From Pelagibacteraceae bacterium AG-426-I15 (GTDB lineage: Bacteria > Pseudomonadota > Alphaproteobacteria > Pelagibacterales > Pelagibacteraceae), in NCBI GenBank assembly GCA_003213135.1, contig QCNT01000003.1, forward strand, positions 1 to 64,000: a stretch of 64,000 bases of DNA. Reading direction: 5' to 3'. Of this stretch, positions 22,649 through 34,267 are shown piece after piece. How positions within the stretch are numbered: the first letter of the stretch is position 1; the number at the start of each line of letters is the position of its first letter. Both the position numbers and the translations under genes were made by a program. A model generated the notes under the pieces. That model saw nothing but the letters and a program-made list of their open reading frames with translations. It had not been told where the DNA came from and ran no database searches.

Positions 22649-23197
22649 ATGAAAGCTCCTAAATCGGCGTATAGTGCTGCCACTAAAACAGGTAAAGTAG
22701 AAAAACATATTATGGTTATTTGGGTAGATAACGAAGCAGGAGTGTTAGCAAGAGTAGTAGGTTTATTTTCTGGCAGGGGTTACAACATTGAGTCTTTAGC
22801 CGTTGCAGAAATTGATAAAAAACAAAAACTTTCAAGAATTACACTTGTAACATCCGGTTCACCTGAGGTTATATCACAAATTAAAAAACAGCTTGAAAAG
22901 CTTGTACCTGTTCACAAAGTAGCGGATTTTATGAGAAATGATCCTAAAATCATTTTTAGAGACATGGCTTTACTTAAAGTAATATCTAATGAAAAAAAGA
23001 GAAGCAAAGCTAAGAGATTATGTAAAAAATTTGACTCGGTTATTCTTGACAAAAGTAATAAATCAATAGTTATTCAGGTCACAGCTTTGAGAAGAGAAAT
23101 CGATAAACTTGTAAGTGATTTAAAACCTTTGGGCTTAGCAAGCGTTTCAAGAACAGGTGCAGTAGCTATGACAAGAGGAGCAGAAGTTTTTAAATAA
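22649..23197 (+). CDS. ilvH: Acetolactate synthase small (regulatory) subunit
   Basis: Regulatory partner of IlvB conferring valine feedback control. N-terminal ACT domain at about residues 18-95 (HIMVIWVDNEAGVLARVVGLFSGRGYNIESL), followed by the ALS_ss_C domain with MALLKVISNEKKRSKA and DKLVSDLKPLGLASVSRTGAVAM. 182 aa. The ATG directly follows the ilvB stop, so the subunits are translated from one message. Confidence 0.94.
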   Translation: MKAPKSAYSAATKTGKVEKHIMVIWVDNEAGVLARVVGLFSGRGYNIESLAVAEIDKKQKLSRITLVTSGSPEVISQIKKQLEKLVPVHKVADFMRNDPKIIFRDMALLKVISNEKKRSKAKRLCKKFDSVILDKSNKSIVIQVTALRREIDKLVSDLKPLGLASVSRTGAVAMTRGAEVFK

Positions 23198-23202
23198 TAT
23201 AG

Positions 23203-24231
<1,029 letters not shown>

Positions 24232-24272
24232 CCCAATCTGGTTCGAAATTTAATAATTTTTCAATAATTATT

Positions 24273-24300
24273 TTGCAAATTAGCGTATTAATTGTATTAT
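24273..24300 (+). promoter_or_regulatory. Candidate promoter before leuA
   Basis: TTGCAA (24273-24278) and TATTAT (24295-24300) with a 16-bp spacer, 28 bp before the leuA ATG, in the 96-bp gap after ilvC. It would serve leuA and perhaps the mre genes that abut it. In such AT-rich DNA the match is only suggestive. Confidence 0.35.
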
Positions 24301-24327
24301 ATTAATTACCTATAATTACAAAAGATA

Positions 24328-25893
24328 ATGGAAGATAAAAATAGAATCATAATTTTCGATACGACAATGCGAGACGGGGAACAGTCTCCAGGCGCTTCAA
24401 TGAGTCTTGAGGAAAAAATTCAAATCTCACGAGTTTTTGATGAATTAGGAATAGATATTATAGAAGCAGGTTTTCCGATTGCTTCTCCAGGTGACTTCGA
24501 AGCGGTTACTGCAATAAGTAAAATTTTAAAAAAATCTATTCCAGCTGGATTAGATAGACACACAAAAAAAGATATTGATGCTTGTCATGAAGCTTTAAAA
24601 TCAGCAAAAAAATTCAGAATTCATACATTCATTTCTACCAGCTCATTACATATGAAGCACAAGTTGAATAAAACTCCTGAGCAGGTAATAGAGTCAATCA
24701 AAGAACACGTGACATATGCAAGAAAATTTACAGATGATGTGGAGTGGTCTTGTGAAGACGGTACAAGAACTGATATGGATTTTATGTGCAAAACAGTTGA
24801 ACTTGCAATCAAATGTGGAGCGAAAACTATAAATATTCCAGATACAGTTGGTTACACAGTCCCATCAGAATTTAAAAAAATTATCGAAACACTAAAAAAC
24901 AAAGTTCCAAATATTGATAAAGCAATATTGTCAGTTCACTGTCATAATGATCTTGGCCTTGCAGTTGCAAATTCTTTAGCTGGAGTTTCCGCTGGAGCAA
25001 GACAGGTAGAGTGTACTATAAATGGAATTGGTGAAAGAGCTGGAAATGCTGCTCTAGAAGAAATCGTTATGGCCATGAAGACTCGAAGCGATTTGATGCC
25101 ATTTAAAACTGGAATTAATACAAAATTAATAAGCAAAGCTTCGAAAACAGTCTCCAATGCTACTGGCTTTCCAGTACAATTTAATAAAGCAATTGTTGGG
25201 AAAAATGCATTTGCACATGAGTCAGGCATCCATCAGGATGGAATGCTAAAAAACAGAAATACATATGAGATAATGACCCCAGAAAGTGTTGGAGTAAAAA
25301 AAACTTCTTTGGTAATGGGAAAACATTCAGGAAGACACGCTTTTAAAGATAAATTAAGCGATCTTGGTTATGCTGGAGTTACAGATGATGTAATACAAAC
25401 AGCTTTTGGAAAATTTAAAATTCTAGCAGACAAGAAAAAGCATGTTTACGATGAAGATATTATTGCTTTAGTTGATGACAGTTTAATTAAAGAGAGCAAT
25501 GTTATTAATCTTAAATCTCTCAAAGTATTTGCTGGAACTGGCGAACCTCAAAAAGCAGAAATGACACTAGAAGTTTACGGTGATTTGAAAAAAGCAAGTG
25601 AGACAGGAGATGGACCGGTAGATGCAATATTTAAATGTATAAAAAAACTATTCCCACACGAAGTAAAACTTCAATTGTATCAAGTGCACGCAGTTACAGA
25701 AGGAACAGATGCACAGGCTACAGTTAGTGTAAGAATTGAGGAAAAAGGCAAAACAACTGTTGGTCAAGCAGCTGACACAGATACTCTTGTTGCTTCTGCC
25801 AACGCTTATTTAAATGCTTTAAATAAGTTGATTATAAAAAGAGAAAAAACCGCTCCTGAAGAGTATGAGCAAGAAAGAATGAAAGGTATATAA
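24328..25893 (+). CDS. leuA: 2-isopropylmalate synthase
   Basis: First committed step of leucine synthesis (2-oxoisovalerate plus acetyl-CoA). The HMGL-like TIM barrel starts with FDTTMRDGEQSPGASM (about residues 9-24). The metal-binding HCHNDLGLAVANSLAG and ECTINGIGERAGNAALEE motifs follow. A C-terminal LeuA regulatory (leucine-binding) domain spans about residues 385-510. 521 aa, normal length. The stop abuts the mreB ATG exactly, joining leucine synthesis to the cell-shape operon at the message level. Confidence 0.96.
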   Translation: MEDKNRIIIFDTTMRDGEQSPGASMSLEEKIQISRVFDELGIDIIEAGFPIASPGDFEAVTAISKILKKSIPAGLDRHTKKDIDACHEALKSAKKFRIHTFISTSSLHMKHKLNKTPEQVIESIKEHVTYARKFTDDVEWSCEDGTRTDMDFMCKTVELAIKCGAKTINIPDTVGYTVPSEFKKIIETLKNKVPNIDKAILSVHCHNDLGLAVANSLAGVSAGARQVECTINGIGERAGNAALEEIVMAMKTRSDLMPFKTGINTKLISKASKTVSNATGFPVQFNKAIVGKNAFAHESGIHQDGMLKNRNTYEIMTPESVGVKKTSLVMGKHSGRHAFKDKLSDLGYAGVTDDVIQTAFGKFKILADKKKHVYDEDIIALVDDSLIKESNVINLKSLKVFAGTGEPQKAEMTLEVYGDLKKASETGDGPVDAIFKCIKKLFPHEVKLQLYQVHAVTEGTDAQATVSVRIEEKGKTTVGQAADTDTLVASANAYLNALNKLIIKREKTAPEEYEQERMKGI

Positions 25894-26928
<1,035 letters not shown>

Positions 26929-26946
26929 GATTATCTAAAGTGAAAA

Positions 26947-27807
26947 ATGTCTACAAGCCGAGATGATTTTGGAATAGCGATTCGTTCGGCTCTGTTACAA
27001 AGAGGAGCCAAACAGAAGTTTTCGCTTTTTGTATTGATTGTTATCTCATTAACAATATTTGTTTTAGACAATATTGAACTAAAGCCAGTAAAAATTCTAA
27101 GAAGTATTGTGAACGACGCTGTTTATAGAGTTTCAGCTATTTCTTCATCGCCAATCAAATTTGGATCAGCTACAAAAGATTTTTTTGTCAATCACGTATT
27201 AATTTATAAAGAGAATGAGGAATTAAAATTAGAAATTGAAGAACTAAAAAAACAAAAACTAAAAACATCTTTTTTAGAAACTGAAAATAAACAGTTACAA
27301 GAATTAGTTCAATTAGATAAAAAATCTACATTTATTACAGTCGGGGCAAAAATAATTTTTGATAAAAACAGTCCTTATTTAAATTCTGTAATAATAAACA
27401 AAGGTAGTAATTCCGGCATAAAATTAGGAATGCCAGTATTGAGCAAAGGATATTTAGCAGGAAGAATTGTTGAGGTTAACTATCTTTCGTCCAGAATACT
27501 AATGCTAAATGATTTAAATAGCAGAATACCAGTCGTTGTCTCACCTAATGGTGACCAAGCAATACTTTCTGGTGCAGGAAAAAAAAAACCAATATTAGAA
27601 TATTTACCCGATAATTTTAACGCACAATTATCAAAAGCTATATATACGTCAGGTAAAGATGGTATATTATTTTCAGGAATTCCAGTAGGGGAGGTATTCG
27701 AAGGTAAAAAAAATAATCGTATAGAAGCAAAATTATTTGCAGATCCGGATCAAATATCTTTAATAAATGTTATCCTTGGAAAGTCTTCAGATTTGGAGGC
27801 AATGTAA
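26947..27807 (+). CDS. mreC: Cell-shape protein MreC
   Basis: Periplasmic scaffold anchored by one membrane segment (about residues 25-40). A coiled coil (about 78-115, ENEELKLEIEELKKQKLK) is followed by the beta-rich MreC domain with IIFDKNSPYLNSVIINKGSNSGIK and GRIVEVNYLSSRILMLND. 286 aa. It links MreB with the PBP2-RodA synthase complex. Confidence 0.93.
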   Translation: MSTSRDDFGIAIRSALLQRGAKQKFSLFVLIVISLTIFVLDNIELKPVKILRSIVNDAVYRVSAISSSPIKFGSATKDFFVNHVLIYKENEELKLEIEELKKQKLKTSFLETENKQLQELVQLDKKSTFITVGAKIIFDKNSPYLNSVIINKGSNSGIKLGMPVLSKGYLAGRIVEVNYLSSRILMLNDLNSRIPVVVSPNGDQAILSGAGKKKPILEYLPDNFNAQLSKAIYTSGKDGILFSGIPVGEVFEGKKNNRIEAKLFADPDQISLINVILGKSSDLEAM

Positions 27808-27808
27808 G

Positions 27809-28324
27809 ATGGCAATCAATGTTAAAACACTGAGAGAAGGTTTTTTACGTGTATTACCTCTGTTCCTACTCATCTACATTTGTATTTCCGAGTTTCATAC
27901 TCAGTTTTATTATTGGAATATTTTTTCTTTCAATTTTCAATTCATATTAATTTACTATTGGATTTTAAGGGATCCCTCTATTTTAGGTTATGGTTTTGTA
28001 TTTTTATGTGGAGCTATTAATGATGTAGTTTTAAGCCTGCCACTAGGAACAAGTTCACTTTCTTATCTATTTGTGGCTTTAGTAGCAGCATATGTGAGAA
28101 ACGCAACGGTCAGAAGTTCACTATTTACCGATTGGTTCACTTTTGTTATCGCAATATTTATTGGCAATTTTATTACTTATTTTTTACTTAAAAGATTCAC
28201 ATTAATGAAACCAGAATATGTAACAATGTTTTATAATTCACTTTTTACTTTCATTTTATACCCTGCTTTTTGGGGGGTCTTTGAACTTTATAGAAGGATA
28301 ATAAATCTTAAAACTTATGATTAG
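27809..28324 (+). CDS. mreD: Cell-shape protein MreD
   Basis: 171 aa polytopic membrane protein with about five hydrophobic segments; PSILGYGFVFLCGAINDVVLSLPLGTSSLSYL is a typical MreD stretch. The ATG at 27809 is one base after the mreC stop. An in-frame codon upstream would overlap mreC and gives an implausible start. It overlaps the following gene by 8 bp. Confidence 0.86.
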   Translation: MAINVKTLREGFLRVLPLFLLIYICISEFHTQFYYWNIFSFNFQFILIYYWILRDPSILGYGFVFLCGAINDVVLSLPLGTSSLSYLFVALVAAYVRNATVRSSLFTDWFTFVIAIFIGNFITYFLLKRFTLMKPEYVTMFYNSLFTFILYPAFWGVFELYRRIINLKTYD

Positions 28325-30257
28325 ATCTGGAGGAGAAAGCAAAATAACTTTAGTTGGTAGAAGAATGTTTATTCTTTCTGCAGCCAAAGCTGTAGTGGTT
28401 GTCGGAATACTTGGAAGATTAATTTCACTTCAAATTAATGAGAGTAAAAAATATAAAACTTTATCAGATAAAAATAGGTTTAGAGAATGGAAATTCTCTC
28501 CACCGCGTGGTCTTATAAAAGACTATTACGGAAAAGAAATAGCCTCAAACAAACAAGTTTATCAATTACATATAATTCCAGAAAATTCAGAAAATCTTGA
28601 ACTTTTAATTTTTAGGTTAAAGTCAATTTTAAATCTTTCAGAAAAAAATATAGCTATAATTAAAAAAAAGATTAAATCACAAAAGCCATGGGACCCTGTA
28701 ATTATATCGGATAATTTAACATGGTCAGAATTTTCAAGAATAAACTTATTTTTACATGATCTTCAAGGTGTTGAACCAGTAGTGTCTGTTGCAAGAAAGT
28801 ATACCGAACCTTCTTCTTCACATGTTATTGGTTACGTTTCAAAGGCAAGCAAAAAAGATTTACAAAATAAAGAATATTTGCAAAAAAAGATAACACCTGG
28901 AACCAGGGTGGGTAAAACAGGATTAGAAAATAAACTTGACGCAGAAGTTATAGGTGATCTCGGATTTAAGAGATATGAAGTAAATGCTTACGGAAAGAGA
29001 ATAAAAGAAATTTCAATTGAGCCTGGCAAACCCGGTATTAATTTTAGAACAACTTTAGATTTAGATGTTCAAACACTAGCATCAAAATTGCTTGAAAATA
29101 AATCAGGATCAGTTTCTGTTATGGATATTTACAAAGGTGATATAGTTGCTATGGTATCTTCTCCTATCTTTGATCCAAATAAGTTTGTTCACGGAATTAA
29201 CCAAAAAGATTGGAATGAATTGATTCAACATAGAGATAAACCGTTAATTAACAAAGCTGTGTCTGGTCTCTATCCACCAGGTTCTACAATTAAACTTTTA
29301 TCTGCTATCAGCGCATTAGAAAACGATGTTTTTAATCCCAAAACTGTAATTCGTTGCACAGGACACATAGAGCTTTATGGTGAAAAATATCACTGTTGGA
29401 AAAAAAAGGGACACGGATTTGTTGATATGAGGGAAGCAATAAAACAATCTTGTGACGTATATTTTTATGAAGTAGCTAGAAAACTTGGCATAGATCGTTT
29501 GGCAGAAACTGCAAAACAATTTGGATTAGGAAAACCAGTGCTTAAAGAACTTGTTGAAGAAAGAAATGGTGTAGTTCCAGATACTGGATGGAAAAAAAAA
29601 TATATAGGCAAAAATTGGTATTTAGGGGAAACGCTTCACGCAGGTATAGGACAGGGTTATTGGCAAACTTCTCCGTTACAATTATGTTTAATGACTGCTC
29701 AAATAGCAAATGGTGGATATAAAATTGAGCCGAGATTAATTATAAACCCGAAAGACAAAGAAAAATTTAAAAACCTAGATCAATTTATTTTAGATAAAAA
29801 ATTATTTTCGGGTGATGTAGTTTCTCTTTACGAATTTATTGCAAAGTTTAAATATAAAAGTTTATTTAAAAATCCCGAAAATATTAAATTTGTACAAGAT
29901 GCCCTTTTCGGTGCAACCAATGAACCAATGGGCACCTCTTATCGTTCACGACTTACTAAAAAAGAATTTATTTTTGCGGGAAAAACCGGCACTTCGCAAG
30001 TTAGAAGATTTACTGAAGAACAAAGAGAATTAGAAGTAAAAAATGAAGATTTACCATACGAACAAAGAGACCACGCTTTGTTTGTTGCGTTTGCACCTTA
30101 TGACAAACCAAGATATGCAATTAGTGTTTTAGTCGAGCATGGCGGTTCAGGAAGCAAAAGTGCAGCACCAATAGCAAAACAAGTAATTAAAAAAGTTTTA
30201 GAAAAACATCAGCTTAGAGAAAAAATGAGCGAAACTGGTGAAGGAGAAACAGCATAA
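28317..30257 (+). CDS. mrdA: Penicillin-binding protein 2 (transpeptidase of the elongasome)
   Basis: Cross-links peptidoglycan during lateral growth. N-terminal membrane segment (about residues 17-35), then the dimerisation domain with FSPPRGLIKDYYGKEIASN. The transpeptidase domain has the SxxK serine in YPPGSTIKLL (about residue 325), an SCD tetrad element (KQSCDVYFYEVARKLG) and KTGT in FAGKTGTSQV (about 558). 646 aa. Cotranscribed with rodA, which starts at its last base. Confidence 0.94.
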   Translation: MIRSGGESKITLVGRRMFILSAAKAVVVVGILGRLISLQINESKKYKTLSDKNRFREWKFSPPRGLIKDYYGKEIASNKQVYQLHIIPENSENLELLIFRLKSILNLSEKNIAIIKKKIKSQKPWDPVIISDNLTWSEFSRINLFLHDLQGVEPVVSVARKYTEPSSSHVIGYVSKASKKDLQNKEYLQKKITPGTRVGKTGLENKLDAEVIGDLGFKRYEVNAYGKRIKEISIEPGKPGINFRTTLDLDVQTLASKLLENKSGSVSVMDIYKGDIVAMVSSPIFDPNKFVHGINQKDWNELIQHRDKPLINKAVSGLYPPGSTIKLLSAISALENDVFNPKTVIRCTGHIELYGEKYHCWKKKGHGFVDMREAIKQSCDVYFYEVARKLGIDRLAETAKQFGLGKPVLKELVEERNGVVPDTGWKKKYIGKNWYLGETLHAGIGQGYWQTSPLQLCLMTAQIANGGYKIEPRLIINPKDKEKFKNLDQFILDKKLFSGDVVSLYEFIAKFKYKSLFKNPENIKFVQDALFGATNEPMGTSYRSRLTKKEFIFAGKTGTSQVRRFTEEQRELEVKNEDLPYEQRDHALFVAFAPYDKPRYAISVLVEHGGSGSKSAAPIAKQVIKKVLEKHQLREKMSETGEGETA

Positions 30258-31381
30258 TGTTTAGACCTGGCTCAATACAATCCCATATGACATTTCGCGA
30301 TAAAATTCTTTCTTTGGATTTAATTTTATTTTTTTCTATACTTATTCTTGGAATTGTAAGCTTTTTTGCCATGTACTCAACTGACTCAGGTGAATTTGCA
30401 TATCATACCAAAAGTCATATTGTCAGATTCTTTGTTTTTTTTTTACTATTTATAGTAGTTTCATTTCTGAAATTAAATTTTTGGTATAATTCCAGCACAT
30501 ATTTATACTTAGGGTTTCTAATACTGCTTTTATTAGTAAAATTTTTTGGTTTGAGTTCCTCGGGATCTCAAAGATGGTTAAATCTTTTTTTTATTAATTT
30601 ACAACCATCTGAATTAATGAAAATTGGTTTAATTTTATTTCTGGCAAAATATTATCATAGAATCTCAGCTAGCGATGTTAATAGAGCCAAATATCTCCTA
30701 AGTCCTTTAGTTGCTTTGATTTTCCCTGTAATTTTAGTTTTAACTCAGCCAGACCTTGGAACAGCTTTTCTAATTGCAGCTGGTGGAGTGATAGTAATTT
30801 GGCTAGCAGGGGTTAAAATGAAATTTTTTGCATATTTAGCTTTAGCATTTTTATCTTTAGCACCAATTGCCATATCTTTTTTGAAACCATATCAAAAATC
30901 TAGAATTCTAACTTTTTTAGACCCAAGCAGAGATCCTTTAGGCGCGGGATATCAAATTACTCAGTCAAAAATAGCGATAGGTTCAGGGGGACTTTTTGGC
31001 AAAGGATTTTTAAATGGTTCACAAAGTTACTTAGATTATCTGCCTGAGAAACATACAGATTTCATTTTTACTTTATTTTCTGAGGAATTTGGTTTTTTTG
31101 GCTCATGTTTAATTTTATCTCTCTATGTTCTTATAACTTGGAGAATTGTAAGAATTGGGAACACCACAAGAGATGCTTTTGCAAAATTGTACTGTTTTAG
31201 CTTTGCAACAGCCTTTTTCATTTATGTTGCAGTTAACATGGGAATGGTACTTGGTTTAATACCAATAGTTGGTGCCCCACTTCCAATACTTTCTTATGGC
31301 GGTTCGTCAATGATGGCAATGATGCTGGGGCTCGGAATTGTAATGAGTTGTAAAATTCATAAAGATCTACCTGTAGGTTGA
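30257..31381 (+). CDS. rodA: SEDS-family peptidoglycan polymerase RodA
   Basis: Multi-spanning glycosyltransferase working with PBP2. About ten hydrophobic segments. The SEDS signatures QPSELMKIGLILFLAKYYH, LTQPDLGTAFLIAAGG, LPEKHTDFIFTLFSEEFGFFG (with the catalytic-region acidic residue) and PIVGAPLPILSYGGSSMMAMM are all present. 374 aa. Last gene of the shape operon. Confidence 0.95.
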   Translation: MFRPGSIQSHMTFRDKILSLDLILFFSILILGIVSFFAMYSTDSGEFAYHTKSHIVRFFVFFLLFIVVSFLKLNFWYNSSTYLYLGFLILLLLVKFFGLSSSGSQRWLNLFFINLQPSELMKIGLILFLAKYYHRISASDVNRAKYLLSPLVALIFPVILVLTQPDLGTAFLIAAGGVIVIWLAGVKMKFFAYLALAFLSLAPIAISFLKPYQKSRILTFLDPSRDPLGAGYQITQSKIAIGSGGLFGKGFLNGSQSYLDYLPEKHTDFIFTLFSEEFGFFGSCLILSLYVLITWRIVRIGNTTRDAFAKLYCFSFATAFFIYVAVNMGMVLGLIPIVGAPLPILSYGGSSMMAMMLGLGIVMSCKIHKDLPVG

Positions 31382-31464
31382 TACAACTCTAAATACACAA
31401 TTTAGACCCAAAATAATCTTTTTTATTAGTTGCAAAATTGCAGATAATTTGCTGAAATACTTTT

Positions 31465-31938
31465 ATGTTTGGAAATAAAAAAAGCAATGCACCGAGACCA
31501 CTAAACGATACCGGAAGGTCTTTAATTAGTGAAACATTCTCATTAGAGGGTACGCTAAGAACTTCAGGTGCAATTGATATAGCGGGATTAATTAAAGGAC
31601 CAGTTTATACTAACGATTTAGTTATAAAAGAAACTGGTTCAGTTGTTGGCCCAATAGAAACAGACAAAATTGAAATTTATGGGCACCTAGAAGGTAAAAT
31701 TGTTGCTAAGACAATAGTTATTGGAAGCACAGCCGTTGTAAAAGGAGACGTTTTGTTTAGTGAGACTTTAAAAACGGAAGAGGGTGCAGATATTACCGGA
31801 TACATTAAAAAAACTGAAAGCACTAGTTTAGAAGCAGCGCAAGATGAATTCAAATTAGAGTCAATAGAAGCAAAAGAGAACAAAGAAAAAGAAAAGTCTA
31901 AAAGAGGCAGACCAAAGATAGTTGCCAGCAACGAGTAA
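31465..31938 (+). CDS. Bactofilin (polymer-forming cytoskeletal protein)
   Basis: 157 aa with the central right-handed beta-helix repeat region of bactofilins (about residues 25-115: LISETFSLEGTLRTSGAIDIAGLIKGPV ... KIEIYGHLEGKIVAKTIVIGSTAVVKGDV). It has flexible ends, and the C-terminus is charged and ends KSKRGRPKIVASNE. Bactofilins polymerise without nucleotide and often influence cell curvature or wall-enzyme placement. Its position behind mre/rodA suggests a shape role, which is inference. Confidence 0.9.
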   Translation: MFGNKKSNAPRPLNDTGRSLISETFSLEGTLRTSGAIDIAGLIKGPVYTNDLVIKETGSVVGPIETDKIEIYGHLEGKIVAKTIVIGSTAVVKGDVLFSETLKTEEGADITGYIKKTESTSLEAAQDEFKLESIEAKENKEKEKSKRGRPKIVASNE

Positions 31939-31997
31939 AAAGAAGTACAATCTAACACAGTTAAATCATTGAAGAATTATTTTATAAATAGGCTTAT

Positions 31998-33245
31998 ATG
32001 TCTAATGATAAATGTTCATCGGTTGGAATTATAGGCGCTGGTATCCAAGGCGTATGTATTGGTCTTCAGCTTTTAAAAAAAAACATTCCAACAACTATCT
32101 TTGATCATAATGACCCGGGCACAATGGCTTCATATGGGAATGCCGGGCATTTTTCACCATATGCGGTACTCCAGTTAAATAGACCAGACGTTTTATACGA
32201 TGTACCTAAAATGCTTTTTAGTTCTTCCGGACCTCTTGCCCTAAAGTGGAATTACATTCCCAAAATGTTACCTTGGATATTTCATTATTTAAAAAACTGT
32301 AACAAAAAATCGATGATGCATACAGCTAAGTATATGCATCAGATTTTGAATCATTCAATGGATGCTTATGAAGAAATTTTTCAAGAAATTGATACAACAA
32401 ATTTAGTTGAACAAAGAGGTATAATTTATGTGTGGACCAATAAAAATCTCAAAAGTAGAAATTTAGAAATCAAAGTCAGAAATGAACTTGGCATAAAACA
32501 AAAAATTCTTACCGTAAAAGAAATCTTAGACTTAGAACCAAATATAAAACCTGTATTCACAGGAGGTTGCTTTTATGATTATGCTTATCATGCAAGAGAT
32601 CCAAAAGGCATTTTAAAAAAAATATTTGACCTATACATTCAAAAAGGAGGAAAGTTTTTAAAAGAAAATGTAAAGTCCTTGAAACAGTCAAAAATAAATG
32701 AAACTTCAATTGAGACTGAAAAAAAAATTTATAAATTTGAAAAATCAGTAGTTGCTTGTGGTGCTTTTTCAAAACAATTAACGGATCAATTAGGCGAAAA
32801 TATACCGTTAGATACCGAAAGAGGTTATCATGTTCATTTTAAAGGTATGGAAAACTTAATAAAAAGACCCATTATATTTTTAGATCGTGGATTTGGATTG
32901 ACACCAATGAATCAAGGTTTGAGAGCAGTCGGAACCGTTGAATTAGGGGGCCTTAAAAACCCACCCTCAAAGAAAAGAATTGAATATATAGTTAATTGTT
33001 CCAAAGAACTTTTGCCCCAATTAAAAAATCACGAAGACGAATGGTTAGGTTTTAGACCCACCCTGCCTGATTTTCTTCCAGTTATCGGGCCATCAAAAAA
33101 TAGCAAAAACATTATTTACGCTTTTGGACATCACCATTTAGGATGGACACTTGGGGCCATTACTGGAAAAATAGTTGCAGGCCTTTTAAATAATGAAAAA
33201 ACAAACTTAGATCTTTCAGGTTATAATTCGTCTAGATTTAATTAA
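31998..33245 (+). CDS. FAD-dependent D-amino-acid dehydrogenase-like oxidoreductase
   Basis: DAO-superfamily flavoprotein, 415 aa. The dinucleotide fold is GIIGAGIQGVCIGLQLLKKNI (about residues 9-29). SYGNAGHFSPYAVLQLNRPD is typical of DadA-type enzymes. C-terminal FAD contact region: GFRPTLPDFLPVIGPSKNSKNIIYAFGHHHLGWTLG. The likely activity is oxidative deamination of D-amino acids or a related amine, passing electrons to the membrane. The substrate is not determinable. Confidence 0.8.
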   Translation: MSNDKCSSVGIIGAGIQGVCIGLQLLKKNIPTTIFDHNDPGTMASYGNAGHFSPYAVLQLNRPDVLYDVPKMLFSSSGPLALKWNYIPKMLPWIFHYLKNCNKKSMMHTAKYMHQILNHSMDAYEEIFQEIDTTNLVEQRGIIYVWTNKNLKSRNLEIKVRNELGIKQKILTVKEILDLEPNIKPVFTGGCFYDYAYHARDPKGILKKIFDLYIQKGGKFLKENVKSLKQSKINETSIETEKKIYKFEKSVVACGAFSKQLTDQLGENIPLDTERGYHVHFKGMENLIKRPIIFLDRGFGLTPMNQGLRAVGTVELGGLKNPPSKKRIEYIVNCSKELLPQLKNHEDEWLGFRPTLPDFLPVIGPSKNSKNIIYAFGHHHLGWTLGAITGKIVAGLLNNEKTNLDLSGYNSSRFN

Positions 33246-33361
33246 AAAAATCATTTCCCTCCAAAAAGTCAACAAATAAAGGGAAACTACAGGTTGTATT
33301 TTTAGTAAAAAAATCTGTATATTTATGCACACTTTTGTGATTGATTCGTTTTTGGAGATAA

Positions 33362-33712
33362 ATGATGAGGAAGATAATAGGTTTAATTTTAGCAGGTTTT
33401 ATGCTTTCGGGTTGTTACGCGTCATCTCTAACCTATGTAGGTACAGGTGCGGGAATAATTCAAGGTAAATCAATTCAATCAGCAGCTGCTCAAGCAACAA
33501 GTATTGCAGTAAAACAGCGCACTGGCAAAAGTCCAATTGAACACATTTTAAACCCAGATCAAATTAAAACTTACAACAATACAAAAGCTAAATTAAATCC
33601 TTGCGAGCAAACTCCAGAGTTGTGCTCAAAAATTAGCCTAAGAGTTGCAGTGATAAACAATATACTTGAGTCATCACATAAAAACTTGAAAACTAATCCT
33701 AAAATTAAGTAA
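33362..33712 (+). CDS. Small lipoprotein, paralogue A
   Basis: 116 aa with a lipoprotein signal (LILAGFMLSGC; Cys at residue 18). It is followed by YASSLTYVGTGAGIIQGKSIQSAA and RTGKSPIEHIL. The C-terminal half has three further Cys. No known function. It is clearly related to the next gene over the mature N-terminus and the GK-PIEHI motif. Two adjacent ATGs (33362, 33365) could start it. Confidence 0.7.
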   Translation: MMRKIIGLILAGFMLSGCYASSLTYVGTGAGIIQGKSIQSAAAQATSIAVKQRTGKSPIEHILNPDQIKTYNNTKAKLNPCEQTPELCSKISLRVAVINNILESSHKNLKTNPKIK

Positions 33713-33822
33713 CAAATTTAATCCACATATAAATTTAAAATTCCACTATTTCACTAAAAATTCATAGTAATTTGTAATAAGAAGTCATTAAAAATCATTA
33801 AAGAATCAATTATTTGTAAGTA

Positions 33823-34221
33823 ATGCTAAATAGAGTTTTATTATTAATTTTAAGCAGTTTATTGCTTTCCGGTTGTTTTGCAGAGTCAATGACTTTAGTT
33901 CAATCTAGTATTGGCGCTTCTCAAGGACGAGTACTTCAGTCAACCATTTCTCCAGCAGTAAGTTTTGGTGTTAAAAATGTTACAGGAAAGTTTCCAATAG
34001 AACATATAATTGTAAGAGAAAAACAAAGGATAGCTAAAAAGGCAACAAGCTTTGAGGAGAAGATTATTGATAGTACAAAAAGAAAAATTAATGCGTCAAA
34101 AGATAAAATGACCCCTATAAAAAACAAGGTAACAAAACTTAACAACAATTTAGTTAAAGTTAAAACATTTGCCATTGATAACTTTAAGCACAGGCCTCGT
34201 TTTTCCTACAAAGTCAGATAA
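33823..34221 (+). CDS. Small lipoprotein, paralogue B
   Basis: 132 aa with lipobox LLLSGC (Cys18). The mature start FAESMTLVQSSIGASQGRVLQS and the later GKFPIEHI match the preceding lipoprotein. After that the tail differs: it is long, basic and probably helical (EEKIIDSTKRKINASKDKMTPIKNKV). A local duplication with divergent tails is the simplest reading. Function unknown; likely periplasmic and anchored to a membrane. Confidence 0.7.
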   Translation: MLNRVLLLILSSLLLSGCFAESMTLVQSSIGASQGRVLQSTISPAVSFGVKNVTGKFPIEHIIVREKQRIAKKATSFEEKIIDSTKRKINASKDKMTPIKNKVTKLNNNLVKVKTFAIDNFKHRPRFSYKVR

Positions 34222-34267
34222 ATTTTAATCATTTTAATATTCGTTAAATTGTCATATTCTATTATAT

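Noticed and set aside
33246-33361. Small RNA or terminator (TTTCCCT ... AGGGAAA arms)
   Set aside because: The arms are only 7 bp with a loop over 20 nt and no T-run; this is too weak to call.
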